A DNA stretch of 64,000 nt from Streptomyces sp. CMB-StM0423 (GTDB lineage Bacteria > Actinomycetota > Actinomycetes > Streptomycetales > Streptomycetaceae). Position numbers and translations under genes: made by a program. The notes below the pieces were generated by a model. The model saw nothing but the letters and a program-made list of their open reading frames with translations, was not told the DNA's origin and did not search any database. The stretch lies in assembly GCF_002847285.1 (NCBI RefSeq), contig NZ_CP025407.1, forward strand, positions 2,668,501 to 2,732,500, written 5' to 3'. Below are positions 1-8,706 of this stretch, piece by piece (within the stretch, counting starts at the first letter, position 1; each line of letters opens with the position of its first letter).

Positions 1-109
1 CCGCGGCAAGCCACGCCTCGTCGATGCGGTGGTGGGCGGCGCGGTCGACGCCGCTGTCCGCCGTGAAGGAGACAGTCCGAGAGGCCGCCCGGTCGATGCC
101 CGTGGTCAC
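1..109 (-). CDS. nudC: NAD(+) diphosphatase NudC, N-terminal fragment (cut by window edge)
   Basis: Only the first 36 codons lie in the window. The GTG start is preceded by an AAGGGGAG ribosome site about six bases away. The peptide contains AAHHRIDEAWLA, which matches the start of actinobacterial NudC-type NUDIX hydrolases, enzymes that cleave NAD(H) and deNADding substrates. Its place just downstream of adnB on the same strand fits the order adnA-adnB-nudC known in mycobacteria, although the ion-channel gene found between them there is absent here. The catalytic NUDIX box is outside the window, so the call rests on the N-terminus and context. Confidence 0.75.
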   Translation of the reverse strand, partial: MTTGIDRAASRTVSFTADSGVDRAAHHRIDEAWLAA

Positions 110-204
110 TGCTGCTCCCCTTCCGCCGCGCCGCACACGGCCCCCGCGCGCTCGTCCCGCAGGTACGCCGACGGGTCGGCGACGCTGCCGGGGGTGGTGC
201 TCAT
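106..204 (-). CDS. Possible 32-residue small ORF coupled to nudC
   Basis: ATG-initiated frame between the adnB stop and nudC; its TGA overlaps the nudC GTG in a GTGA arrangement typical of translational coupling. The product is hydrophilic, has one Cys and ends AAEGEQQ. It starts ten bases after the adnB stop. The ribosome site is poor (GGGGG almost touching the ATG). It may be a coupling ORF or chance; I do not recognise a family. Confidence 0.3.
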   Translation of the reverse strand: MSTTPGSVADPSAYLRDERAGAVCGAAEGEQQ

Positions 205-214
205 GCCCCCGAGC

Positions 215-3200
215 CTAATCGGTCCGGCCCGACAGCAGGGCCTCAAGCTCCGCTCTTCCCGGCAGTGTGGCCGGACGCACGATCTCCCCGGTGCGTACGT
301 ACAGGAAGGCGGCGGTGACATCGGCGAGCGGCAGCCGCTCCTGCTCGGCCCAGGCGAGCCGGTAGACGGCGAGCTGGAGGGGGTCGGCGCTGCCGCTGCG
401 GCCGGTCTTCCAGTCGACGATCTCGTAGCCGCCGCCGGAGTCGCGGTAGACGGCGTCGATACGGCCGCGGACCAGGCGGCCGGCGAGGCTGAGCTGGAAG
501 GGGGCCTCCAGGCGGTACGGGGTGCGCCGGGCGTACGGGGACCGCTCGAAGGACTCCTTCAGGGCGGCCAGCTCGCGCTCGTCGGCGATCTCCGGCGCGT
601 CCTCCTCGCCGCCGGGCAGCTCGTCGGGGCCGAGCATGGGCAGCGGCAGCGCCTCGAACCGCGACTCGACCCAGGCGTGGAACCGCGTCCCGCGCCGCGC
701 GGCCGGCATCGGCGGCCGGGGCATGGGCCGGGCCAGCTCCTGCGTGAACGCCTCGGCGTCGGCGGCGAGCCGGAGGAGCTGCGAGGCGGTGAGCGAGGCG
801 GGCAGGGTGACGTCCCGTACGGGCCGGCGGGCGGCGAGCAGCTCCGCTTCGAGGGCGTCGAGGTCCCGGTCCCAGGACTCGACGACCCGCACGTCGGCGG
901 GCCCGAGGGGATGGGCCGCGGCGCCGTCGGGGTCGGCACCCGGGGCGTCCGGCGTCGTCCGGCGGGCCAGCGCCGCCGCCACCGCCGCCGCGGCCTCGTG
1001 GCGCCGGGCCGCGGCCGCCGGGGCGAGCGGGAGGGGCCACGCGCGCTCCGCGGCGTGCTCCGCCAGGGCCGGGTTCTCCGCCTCCTTCGGGGGTTCCGGG
1101 GCCCACGCCTCGACCTCGCCGCCGCCGCGCTCGCAGTGCTCCCGCAGCGCGTGCAGGAACGCCGACGGGCCCCGCGCCTCCTTCTGCGTCGGGCCCCACC
1201 AGTGCCCGGAGCCCAGGAGCAGCGACCGGGGGCGCGTGACCGTGACGTACCCGAGGCGCAGTTCCTCCACCTCCTGGTGCTCCCGCATCGCGGCCTTGAA
1301 GTCCTTCAGCCCCCGCGCGGTCCACTCGGCCACGTCCGGCAGCGTCTCCGCGTCGCCCCGCAGCGCGTGCGGCAGCACCTTGCCCTGCGTGACCCACGAC
1401 TCGCGCGGCTGCCGGCTCGGGAAGTGCTTCTCCACCAGCGCGGGCACCACCACGACGTCCCACTCCAGGCCCTTCGCCTTGTGCGCCGTGAGCACCTTGA
1501 CCGTGTCCCGCCCGTCGCCCGGCAGCGAGCTGTCCAGCCCCTTCTCGTACTGCGCCGCCGTGCGCAGGAAGCCCAGGAACGCCAGCAGCGTCGCCTCGCC
1601 GTCGAGCGCGGCCGACGAGGCGTAGTCGGCGGCGACGTCGAGGAAGCGCGCCAGCGTCTCGCGCCGCCGCGCCGCCAGCGCGTGCGGCGACGCGGACAGC
1701 TCGACCTCCAGGCCCGTCACCCCGAGCACCCGGTGCAGCACGTCCATCAGCGGGTCCGCCAGCGACCGCCGCAGGTCCCGCAGCTCCGCCGCCAGCCGGC
1801 CGAACCGCTTCCGCGCCGCCGCGCCGAACGGCAGCCCGTCGTCGGGCTGCCGGGACTCCAGGAACGTGTCCAGCGCGTCGGCGAGCGACGCCACCTCCGC
1901 CGGGTCGACGCCCTCCACGGCCTGCGCCAGCCGCTCGTCGTCGCCCTCTTCGCCGTCGGTACGCGCCGTCGCCACCAGCAGCCGCGCGCGGCGCCCCAGC
2001 AGCGCCAGGTCGCGGGCGCCGATGCGCCACCGCGGGCCGGTCAGCAGCCGGACGAGCGCGGCGTTGGCGGTCGGGTCCTGGAGCACCTCGCACATCGCCA
2101 CCAGATCCGCGACCTCCGGCAGGTCGAGCAGCCCGGCGAGACCCACGACCTCCACGGGGACGTCCCGGGCGACCAGCGCCGCCTGGATGTCGCCGAAGTC
2201 GCCCGCGGTGCGGCACAGCACGGCGACGTCGCCGGGGGCCGTGCCCGTACGCACCAGATGCGCCACCGAGTCCGCCAGCCACTCCAGCTCCGCCCCGTAC
2301 GTCGGCAGCAGCGCGCAGCGCACCGTGCCGTGCCGCTCCGCGCCCGGGGCGGGGCGCAGCGCATCGACGCCGACATGGCGGGCGCGCAGGGGGGCGGCGA
2401 GGCCGTTGGCGAGTTCGAGCAGGCGCCCGCCGCTGCGGCGGTTCTCGCCGAGCGCCTGGCGGCGCGCGGGGGTGCCGTCGGCGGTCGGGAAGTGGGCGGG
2501 GAAGTCATCGAGGTTGGCGACGGAGGCGCCGCGCCAGCCGTAGATCGCCTGGCAGGGGTCGCCGACGGCGGTCACCGCGTGCCCCGTACCGCCGCCGAAC
2601 AGCCCGGCCAGCAGCCGCCGCTGGGCGACGGAGGTGTCCTGGTACTCGTCCAGCAGCACCACCCGGCACTCCTCGCGCAGCAGCCGCCCGACCGCCGGGT
2701 GGTCCTCGGCGAGCAGCGCGGAGTGGGCGATCTGGTCGCCGAAGTCGAGGAGGTCGCGGCGGCGCTTCTCACGCCGGTAGGCCCGTACGAGGTGCAGCAG
2801 CTCCAGCCGGGCCTGCGCGGCCCTGGGGGCCTTGCGCAGCTCGTCGTTGGTGAGCCGGACCCGGTCGAGACCGGCGAGCTGCGCGGCGCCGAAGTCCGCC
2901 AGCGCGTCCGGCTCCACGAGGTGTTCCGCCAGCTCGGCGTCGAGCGCGAGGAGTTCGCTGACGAGCGTCGGGAGGGACTTCGTCAGCGCGGGGTACGGGC
3001 CGGGGGCGGTGCGCAGGACGCGGGCGGCGAGCTGGTAGCGGGTGGCGTCGGCGAGGAGGCGGGCGCCGGGTTCGAGGCCGATGCGCAGGCCGTGGTCCTT
3101 GAGCAGTTGGCCGGCGAAGGCGTGGTACGTGGAGATCCGCGGCTCGCCGGGCTCCGCGGCGCCGTCGCCCGGCACCCCGTCGCCGTACGCGCCGTCGCCG

Positions 3201-3505
3201 TACGCCCCGCCCGCACCGCCCGCCGGCGTGACCCCCGCCTGCGCCAGCGCCCGGCGCACCCGCTCCGCCAGCTCCGCCGCCGCCTTGTTGGTGAACGTCA
3301 GCCCCAGCACCTGCTCCGGCGCCACCTGCCCCGTGCCGACCAGCCACACCACCCGGGCCGCCATCACCGTCGTCTTACCGGACCCCGCACCCGCCACGAT
3401 GACCTGCGGGGCGGGCGGTGCGGTGATGCACGCCGTCTGCTCCGCGGTGAAGGGGATCCCGAGGAGCTCCTTGAGCTGATCGGGGTGGGTGATACGGGCC
3501 GGCAT
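215..3505 (-). CDS. adnB: AdnB, UvrD-like helicase/RecB-like nuclease subunit of AdnAB
   Basis: This 1,096-residue protein is the second subunit of the AdnAB motor-nuclease, which resects double-strand DNA breaks in actinomycetes. An SF1A helicase lies at the N-terminus: Walker A VAGAGSGKTT near residues 37-46, motif II LLDEYQDTS, and GDPCQAIYGWRG (motif III). A RecB-like PD-(D/E)XK nuclease lies at the C-terminus, with GRIDAVYR, then EIVDWKTG around residue 1030 and QLAVYRLA. Unlike AdnA it has no Cys cluster near its end. I chose the ATG at 3505 (MPARITHPDQ) over an upstream TTG because conserved sequence begins there. It lies downstream of the other subunit on the same strand, with one lipoprotein gene between them. 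The length matches mycobacterial AdnB (about 1,100 residues). Confidence 0.9.
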   Translation of the reverse strand: MPARITHPDQLKELLGIPFTAEQTACITAPPAPQVIVAGAGSGKTTVMAARVVWLVGTGQVAPEQVLGLTFTNKAAAELAERVRRALAQAGVTPAGGAGGAYGDGAYGDGVPGDGAAEPGEPRISTYHAFAGQLLKDHGLRIGLEPGARLLADATRYQLAARVLRTAPGPYPALTKSLPTLVSELLALDAELAEHLVEPDALADFGAAQLAGLDRVRLTNDELRKAPRAAQARLELLHLVRAYRREKRRRDLLDFGDQIAHSALLAEDHPAVGRLLREECRVVLLDEYQDTSVAQRRLLAGLFGGGTGHAVTAVGDPCQAIYGWRGASVANLDDFPAHFPTADGTPARRQALGENRRSGGRLLELANGLAAPLRARHVGVDALRPAPGAERHGTVRCALLPTYGAELEWLADSVAHLVRTGTAPGDVAVLCRTAGDFGDIQAALVARDVPVEVVGLAGLLDLPEVADLVAMCEVLQDPTANAALVRLLTGPRWRIGARDLALLGRRARLLVATARTDGEEGDDERLAQAVEGVDPAEVASLADALDTFLESRQPDDGLPFGAAARKRFGRLAAELRDLRRSLADPLMDVLHRVLGVTGLEVELSASPHALAARRRETLARFLDVAADYASSAALDGEATLLAFLGFLRTAAQYEKGLDSSLPGDGRDTVKVLTAHKAKGLEWDVVVVPALVEKHFPSRQPRESWVTQGKVLPHALRGDAETLPDVAEWTARGLKDFKAAMREHQEVEELRLGYVTVTRPRSLLLGSGHWWGPTQKEARGPSAFLHALREHCERGGGEVEAWAPEPPKEAENPALAEHAAERAWPLPLAPAAAARRHEAAAAVAAALARRTTPDAPGADPDGAAAHPLGPADVRVVESWDRDLDALEAELLAARRPVRDVTLPASLTASQLLRLAADAEAFTQELARPMPRPPMPAARRGTRFHAWVESRFEALPLPMLGPDELPGGEEDAPEIADERELAALKESFERSPYARRTPYRLEAPFQLSLAGRLVRGRIDAVYRDSGGGYEIVDWKTGRSGSADPLQLAVYRLAWAEQERLPLADVTAAFLYVRTGEIVRPATLPGRAELEALLSGRTD

Positions 3506-3656
3506 TCCAGCGAGCGTAGCGGCGCCCGCCGACAACCGGGGCCGTGCGGCTGCCGACGGGCGCGCGGGACGCGGGATGCGCTCCGGGGCGTACGCGCCCG
3601 GCTCCGGCCGGAGTTCGGCACCGAGCCGGGCTGCGCACCCGGGATCCGCTACGGGC

Positions 3657-4376
3657 TCAGCCGCCCAGCTCGTTCAGGTTCACCGCGTCGGCGGGCGCCG
3701 TGACGTCGACCTTCTCGTTGAAGTCCGAGAACTCGGCCGTGCCCGGCTCGTCCCCGTCCTCGATGTCCATCTTGAGGATGTACGGCTCGCCCTCGGTGGC
3801 GATGTGGACCCGCGTGGTCTCGCCGTCCTCCTTGGCGATCAGCGTGATGGTCGGGGTGCCCCGCACCTCGCCCTCGTCGCCCTTCTCCGTGGTGTCCTTC
3901 TTGTTGCCCTTGCCGCCCTTGTCCTCGTCGTCCATGTCCTTGAGGATCGTGTCGAGGTCGCAGAAGGACGCGAAGTCGTCCTGGCCGGCGCCCATCTCCA
4001 CCCAGCGGTCGCCCACCGTCGCCTCGATGAGCTGCGCCTGCTCCGGGCTGCCGGCGTTCTGCTCCCAGAACTTCGTGTCCGGCTTCATGTAGGAGGTACC
4101 GCCGACGCGGCGGATCTCCGCGGTGGCACCCTGCGTGGTGACGGTGCCGGTGCACTCGCCCCCCTTGGTCACCGACAGCTTCATCGCCGTCGCCGCCGCC
4201 CCCGTCTGCTGGAAGTCCAGGGTCATGGACTTGGCGGAGCGCATGGCCGCCACCGTCTCGTCCTTGATCTCCTCGGCCGACTTGCCCGCGAGACCGCTGT
4301 CCTCGCTGCCGCACGCCGAGAGGGCCGTCACACCCAGGGCCGAGACCAGCGCCGCCGCCACCACGCTCTTCCGCAC
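3657..4376 (-). CDS. Secreted lipoprotein, LppX/LprAFG-like
   Basis: This 239-residue protein has a basic start, a hydrophobic stretch and the lipobox LSAC with the lipidated Cys at residue 22, so it should be anchored on the outer face of the membrane. The mature part (EIKDETVAAMRSAKSMTLDF, then a Gly/Thr-rich beta region) resembles the LppX_LprAFG lipoproteins, which bind lipids in mycobacteria. I chose GTG 4376 because AAGGA lies six bases upstream; the TTG at 4382 would touch that site. A second lipoprotein of similar architecture is at 35175-35918. It sits between the two adn genes, an insertion relative to the mycobacterial order. Ligand unknown. Confidence 0.8.
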   Translation of the reverse strand: MRKSVVAAALVSALGVTALSACGSEDSGLAGKSAEEIKDETVAAMRSAKSMTLDFQQTGAAATAMKLSVTKGGECTGTVTTQGATAEIRRVGGTSYMKPDTKFWEQNAGSPEQAQLIEATVGDRWVEMGAGQDDFASFCDLDTILKDMDDEDKGGKGNKKDTTEKGDEGEVRGTPTITLIAKEDGETTRVHIATEGEPYILKMDIEDGDEPGTAEFSDFNEKVDVTAPADAVNLNELGG

Positions 4377-4403
4377 AGTCAATCCTTACTTGTTGCTTAC
4401 ACC

Positions 4404-4417
4404 TGACCGATTGGTCA
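4404..4417. promoter_or_regulatory. Short inverted repeat upstream of lipoprotein gene
   Basis: TGACC-GATT-GGTCA, five-base arms with a four-base centre, lies about 30 bases upstream of the lipoprotein start. The symmetry and size suit a TetR-type operator, but no regulator gene adjoins and arms this short can arise by chance. Confidence 0.2.
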
Positions 4418-4468
4418 TACGACCACACAGACGGCCGCGGTGTCACACCGGGGTCTCATACTGTGGTC

Positions 4469-7400
4469 TCACTCCACGACGTGCCGGCCCTCCGGGCGGG
4501 CGCTGCACGAGCTGCGGAACGCGCACTGCGCGCAGTGGTCGCCCGGCGTCGGCCCGAACCGCTCGTCGAGCACCCGGGCGGCGGCGGTCGCCAGCAGCCG
4601 GGGCACCCAGTCGCCCTCCGGGGGCGGCTGCTGCTGCACCTTCGGCAGCGCGTCGCCGCCCTCCCGGACGGGCGCCCCGATCCGCAGGTGGACCAGCTCG
4701 GCGCCGCCGGACACGGTGCGCTCCGCGCCGGCCGCGCCCTCGGCGACGGCGGCCTGGTACACGGCGAGTTGGGCGTGCTCGGCGACCTCGGGTCCGGTCG
4801 GCCGCGACTTGCCGGTCTTGAAGTCGACGACGTACGCGCGGCCTTCGGCGTCCTCCTCGATCCGGTCCATGGTGCCCTTGATCTGCACCTCGTACGTACC
4901 GGCCTTCAGCGTGACGTCGAAGTCCCGCTCGCTGTCGACCGGACGGCGGCCCCGCTCCAGCACGTGCCAGCGCAGGAAGCGCTCCAGGGCGGCGCGCGCG
5001 TTCCCCTTCTCCTGCGCGGACTTCCACGGGGCGTCGAACGCGAGGCCGTCCCATACGCCGTCGAGGCGTTCCATGAGCGCGTCGAGGTCGGCGGGGGTAC
5101 GGCCGGAGGCGACCTCGTCGGCGAGGGCGTGGACGACGAGGCCGAAGCCCTGCGCGGCGGACGCCGGCGCATCGGCGCGTACCTCGCGGCCGAGGAACCA
5201 CTGCAGCGCGCAGGTGTCCACCAACTGCCCCACGGCGCTGCCGGAGAGCACGACGGGCAGGTCGCGGTCGCGCAGCGGCACCGCGTTCTCGGTCGGTTCG
5301 TCCAGGCCCCACCAGCGGTCCGGGTGCGCGGCGGGCACCAGCGGGCGGCCGTCGTCCGCCGGCGCCGCGAGCCGGGCCAGCCGCCCGGCGGCGGCGGCGC
5401 GCAGGGCGTCGGACGCCTCGGGGTCGACGGTCGTCGCGCGCAGTTCGGCGACCATCGCAGCGACGGACAGCGGGCGGCGGGGGCGTCCGGTGACGTCCTT
5501 GGGGTCGACGCCCAGCTCCGCGAGGAACCGCGACGGCTGGTCGCCGTCCTCGGCGGGCGCCTTCACGGCGGTGACGACGAGCCGTTCGCGGGCGCGGGTG
5601 GCGGCGACGTAGAACAGCCGGCGCTCCTCGGCGAGGATCGCGCCGGGCGGCAGCGGCTCGGCGAGACCGTCGCGGCCGATGCGGTCCGCCTCCAGCAGGG
5701 AGCCGCGGCGGCGCAGGTCGGGCCAGAGGCCCTCCTGCACCTGGGCGACGACGACGAGCCGCCACTCCAGGCCCTTGGCGCGGTGGGCGGTCATGAGGCG
5801 TACGGCGTCGGGGCCCGCGGAGTCGTCGGCGCGGCGGGTGAGGACGTCGGCGGCGATGTCCTGGGCTTGGAGCTCTTCGAGGAAGTTGAGGGCGCCGCGG
5901 CCGCCGGTGCGGTCCTCGGCGCGGGCGGCGGTCTCGAAGAGGGCGCAGACGGCGTCGAGGTCGCGGTCGGCGTTGCGCCCGGCGGGACCGCCGCGGGCGG
6001 CGGCGCGCTGGAGCCGGGCGGGCCAGGGGGTGCCGTCCCACAACTCCCACAGCGCGGCTTCGGCGGTGCCGCCGCGGGTGAGGAGGTCGCGGGCCTTGCG
6101 CAGGAGGAGGCCGAGGCGGAGGGCGTTGCCGGCGTAGGCGCGGTCGTGGACGACGAGGCGGCGGGGCTCTGCGAGGGCCTCGGCGAGGAGGACGTCGGAG
6201 GGCCGCGGTACGGAGCGGCCTGCGGCCCGCTCCTCGTCGCGGAGCGCGCGGCCGAGGCGGCGCAGGTCGGCGGCGTCCATGCCGCCGAGGGGGGAGGAGA
6301 GGAGGGCGATGGCGACGTCGGGGGGGATCCAGGTTGCGGGGTCGGGGGTTGGTGGGAGGTCGGTGTGGGGTGCGTCGGGTTCGTCGGGTTCGTCGGTTGG
6401 TGCGGGGTCGGTGTGGGGTTCGTGGGCGGGTGCGGAGCCGGTGCGGGGCTCGGGGTGGGTGTGGGATTCGTCGGCGGATGCGGGGTCGGTGTCGCGGTCG
6501 CCGGGGTTCGTCCCCGGGTCGGGTGCGGCGTCTTGCGTCGCATCGGTCGGCGGCGCCTTCGGCGCCGGGTCTTCCACCCGCCCACCCGTTGCCGGCGTAC
6601 GCCCCGGGACCGCGCCGACGCCGGGCTCCGCGTCGTCCGCGACCCCGCCGTCGCGCACCGCGGGGTTCGTCCCCCCGTCAAGTGCCGCGTCTTCAGTGGG
6701 CCGAGACGTCGTATCGCCGCCCTCCCCCTCCTCCGGCCCCGCCGGAGGCAGTACCGCTGCGGCCGTTGTTCTCAGGGCTGTCAGCAGGGGCTGGACCGCC
6801 GGTTCGTGGCGTAGGGGCAGGTCGTCGCCCGCTATGTGGAGGGGGACTCCCGCCGAGGTCAGGGCGCGGCGGACCGACGGGATCGTGCGGGCGCCCGCGC
6901 GGACCAGGACCGCCATCTCGCGCCACGGGACGCCCTCTTCGAGGTGCGCCCGGCGCAGGATGTCCGCGACGTTGTCCAGTTCGCCGCTCGCCGTCGGGTA
7001 CGTGTACGCCTCCACCCGCCCCCCGTCGCGCACCGGCGCCAGCCCCCGGTGCGCCCGTACCGCCGCCGACGGCAGCCGCGGCAGCGGCATCCGGCGGGTG
7101 AGCAGCCGCGTCGCCGCCAGCGGCTTCGCGGCCGAGCGCCGCGACGTGCCCAGGACCGCGACCGGCGCCGGCGCGCCGTCCCGTCGCGGGAAGACCTCCG
7201 GGAACGTCAGGACCCCCCCGACGTCCGCCCCCCGGAACGCGTAGATCGACTGGTCCGGGTCGCCGAAGGCGACCAGCGTCCGGCCGCCGCCCGCCAGCGC
7301 CCGCAGCAGCCGCACCTGCGCCGCGTCCGTGTCCTGGTACTCGTCGACGAACACCGCGTCGTACCGCCCCGCCAGCTCCGCCGCCACCCGCTCCGACTCG

Positions 7401-8098
7401 GCCAGCAGCACCGCCCGGTGCACCAACTCCGCGTAGTCGAGCACCCCCTGCATGTCGAGCACGTCCAGGTACTCCGCCAGGAACTCCCCCGCCGCCCCCC
7501 AGTCCGGCCGCCCCGCCGCCGCGAACCGGTCCAGCGCCGCCGCCCCCAGGCCCAGCTCCCGGCTGCGCGCCAGCACCGCCCGCACCTCGTCGGCGAACCC
7601 GCGCGTCGTCAGGCAGGCCCGCAGCTCCGCCGGCCAGGCGACCCGCGCCCGGGCGCCGTCCGCGTCGTGTCCCGCGAGCAGTTCCCGTACGACGACGTCC
7701 TGTTCGGGCCCTGACAGCAGCCGCAGCGGCTCGACGAACATCTCGGCGTCCTGGTGCGCCCGCACCAGCGCGTAGCAGTACGAGTGGAACGTGCTGGCCT
7801 GCGGCGCCGGGGCGCCGTCCAGCCGGGCCGCCATCCGGTCGCGCAGCTCCACCGCCGCCTTGCGGCTGAACGTCAGCACGAGGATCCGCTCCGGGTCCGT
7901 CCCGCGCCTGATCCGCTCGGTGACGGCCTCCACCAGAGTGGTCGTCTTGCCCGTCCCCGGCCCGGCGAGTACGAGAAGCGGTCCGTCCCCGTGATGAACC
8001 ACCGCGCGCTGCGCTGCGTCCGGCACAGGGGGGACCGGCCGCACGGGCGCGGTGCGGACGAGCCGGTAGGCCGGGGGGGAGACGGACAAAGTGCTCAC
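4469..8098 (-). CDS. adnA: AdnA, UvrD-like helicase/Fe-S nuclease subunit of AdnAB
   Basis: This 1,209-residue protein pairs with AdnB in break resection. Helicase motifs: LAGPGTGKTT at residues 44-53, VFVDEYQDTD, GDPDQSIYAFRGAD. C-terminal nuclease: VVDFKTGKS plus four Cys (one in DTCALQWF, three in CAQCAFRSSC near the end), the pattern of Fe-S-bearing AddB/AdnA-type nucleases. GTG start (MSTLSVSPPA). It is about 150 residues longer than mycobacterial AdnA, mostly because of a low-complexity Pro/Asp/Thr/Glu-rich insert at roughly residues 453-590, where the DNA (about 6330-6740) is a run of near repeats. The insert lies within the motor domain and is probably a disordered loop. Confidence 0.88.
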   Translation of the reverse strand: MSTLSVSPPAYRLVRTAPVRPVPPVPDAAQRAVVHHGDGPLLVLAGPGTGKTTTLVEAVTERIRRGTDPERILVLTFSRKAAVELRDRMAARLDGAPAPQASTFHSYCYALVRAHQDAEMFVEPLRLLSGPEQDVVVRELLAGHDADGARARVAWPAELRACLTTRGFADEVRAVLARSRELGLGAAALDRFAAAGRPDWGAAGEFLAEYLDVLDMQGVLDYAELVHRAVLLAESERVAAELAGRYDAVFVDEYQDTDAAQVRLLRALAGGGRTLVAFGDPDQSIYAFRGADVGGVLTFPEVFPRRDGAPAPVAVLGTSRRSAAKPLAATRLLTRRMPLPRLPSAAVRAHRGLAPVRDGGRVEAYTYPTASGELDNVADILRRAHLEEGVPWREMAVLVRAGARTIPSVRRALTSAGVPLHIAGDDLPLRHEPAVQPLLTALRTTAAAVLPPAGPEEGEGGDTTSRPTEDAALDGGTNPAVRDGGVADDAEPGVGAVPGRTPATGGRVEDPAPKAPPTDATQDAAPDPGTNPGDRDTDPASADESHTHPEPRTGSAPAHEPHTDPAPTDEPDEPDAPHTDLPPTPDPATWIPPDVAIALLSSPLGGMDAADLRRLGRALRDEERAAGRSVPRPSDVLLAEALAEPRRLVVHDRAYAGNALRLGLLLRKARDLLTRGGTAEAALWELWDGTPWPARLQRAAARGGPAGRNADRDLDAVCALFETAARAEDRTGGRGALNFLEELQAQDIAADVLTRRADDSAGPDAVRLMTAHRAKGLEWRLVVVAQVQEGLWPDLRRRGSLLEADRIGRDGLAEPLPPGAILAEERRLFYVAATRARERLVVTAVKAPAEDGDQPSRFLAELGVDPKDVTGRPRRPLSVAAMVAELRATTVDPEASDALRAAAAGRLARLAAPADDGRPLVPAAHPDRWWGLDEPTENAVPLRDRDLPVVLSGSAVGQLVDTCALQWFLGREVRADAPASAAQGFGLVVHALADEVASGRTPADLDALMERLDGVWDGLAFDAPWKSAQEKGNARAALERFLRWHVLERGRRPVDSERDFDVTLKAGTYEVQIKGTMDRIEEDAEGRAYVVDFKTGKSRPTGPEVAEHAQLAVYQAAVAEGAAGAERTVSGGAELVHLRIGAPVREGGDALPKVQQQPPPEGDWVPRLLATAAARVLDERFGPTPGDHCAQCAFRSSCSARPEGRHVVE

Positions 8099-8200
8099 AT
8101 GTATCGCCGGTGGCAGAGGACGGGAGGGAGGTGCCGGTTGCCGAACCGTACTCCGTACGGGCGGCGGCCCGGGCCGTTTGGTGCCCGGTGTCGGAAGCTG

Positions 8201-8578
8201 TCAGATATGACCCTCGACACCGTCGCCGCTGCCGTCCCAGCGGGCGCGGCGGAGGTCGATGCGCTGGTCACCCGCGGTGGTGGCGCGCAGGGGCGTGCCC
8301 TCCACCCGGTACTGCTCCAGGGCCTCGCGCTCGTGGCCGGGCAGCGGCCTGCCGTCGGCGCGCACCACGCGCCACCAGGGCACGGCGCTCCCGTAGAGCG
8401 CCATCACCCGGCCCACCTGGCGCGGCCCGCCGCGGTCTATGAACTCCGCCACATCCCCGTACGTCATCACGCGGCCCGGCGGGATGCGCTCCGCCACGGA
8501 GAGCACCCGGTCCGCATACTCGTCGAGAAGGCCCGTGTCCGGGCCCGGGGGGCCGGCGGAGGGTGTCGCGTCGTCCAT
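8201..8578 (-). CDS. Alkyltransferase-like (ATL) / MGMT-family DNA-binding protein
   Basis: This 125-residue protein has only the DNA-binding domain of O6-alkylguanine-DNA alkyltransferases: IPPGRVMTYGDVAEF and the Arg-finger region RQVGRVMA. The methyl-accepting Cys of PCHRV is absent; the motif reads PWWRV near residue 67. In ATL proteins (YbaZ/Atl1) Trp at that position marks lesion binding without transfer, handing damage to nucleotide excision repair. It therefore probably recognises O6-alkylguanine but does not repair it directly. The start could also be the ATG at 8587, which has a slightly better ribosome site. The corresponding gene sits near adnA in mycobacteria too. No in-window gene on this strand is close enough upstream to suggest an operon. 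Confidence 0.8.
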   Translation of the reverse strand: MDDATPSAGPPGPDTGLLDEYADRVLSVAERIPPGRVMTYGDVAEFIDRGGPRQVGRVMALYGSAVPWWRVVRADGRPLPGHEREALEQYRVEGTPLRATTAGDQRIDLRRARWDGSGDGVEGHI

Positions 8579-8706
8579 CCGCCCCATCCTGCCCCAGACC
8601 GCCGACAGTCCGGCGCCGCGACCGGCAGCGGGCACACCGCTGTAAAGCACACCCGGATGCGACCATCGGAGACATGCTCGTGCCACCATCGTGCGGGCGG
8701 TGACTG

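Noticed and set aside
3535..3535. TTG start for AdnB
   Set aside because: Conserved sequence begins at the ATG ten codons later (MPARITHPDQ); no ribosome site before the TTG.
29..3703. Plus-strand open frame of 1,224 codons
   Set aside because: Antisense to adnB; Arg/Gly/Gln-rich composition caused by GC bias, no family motifs, no ribosome site.
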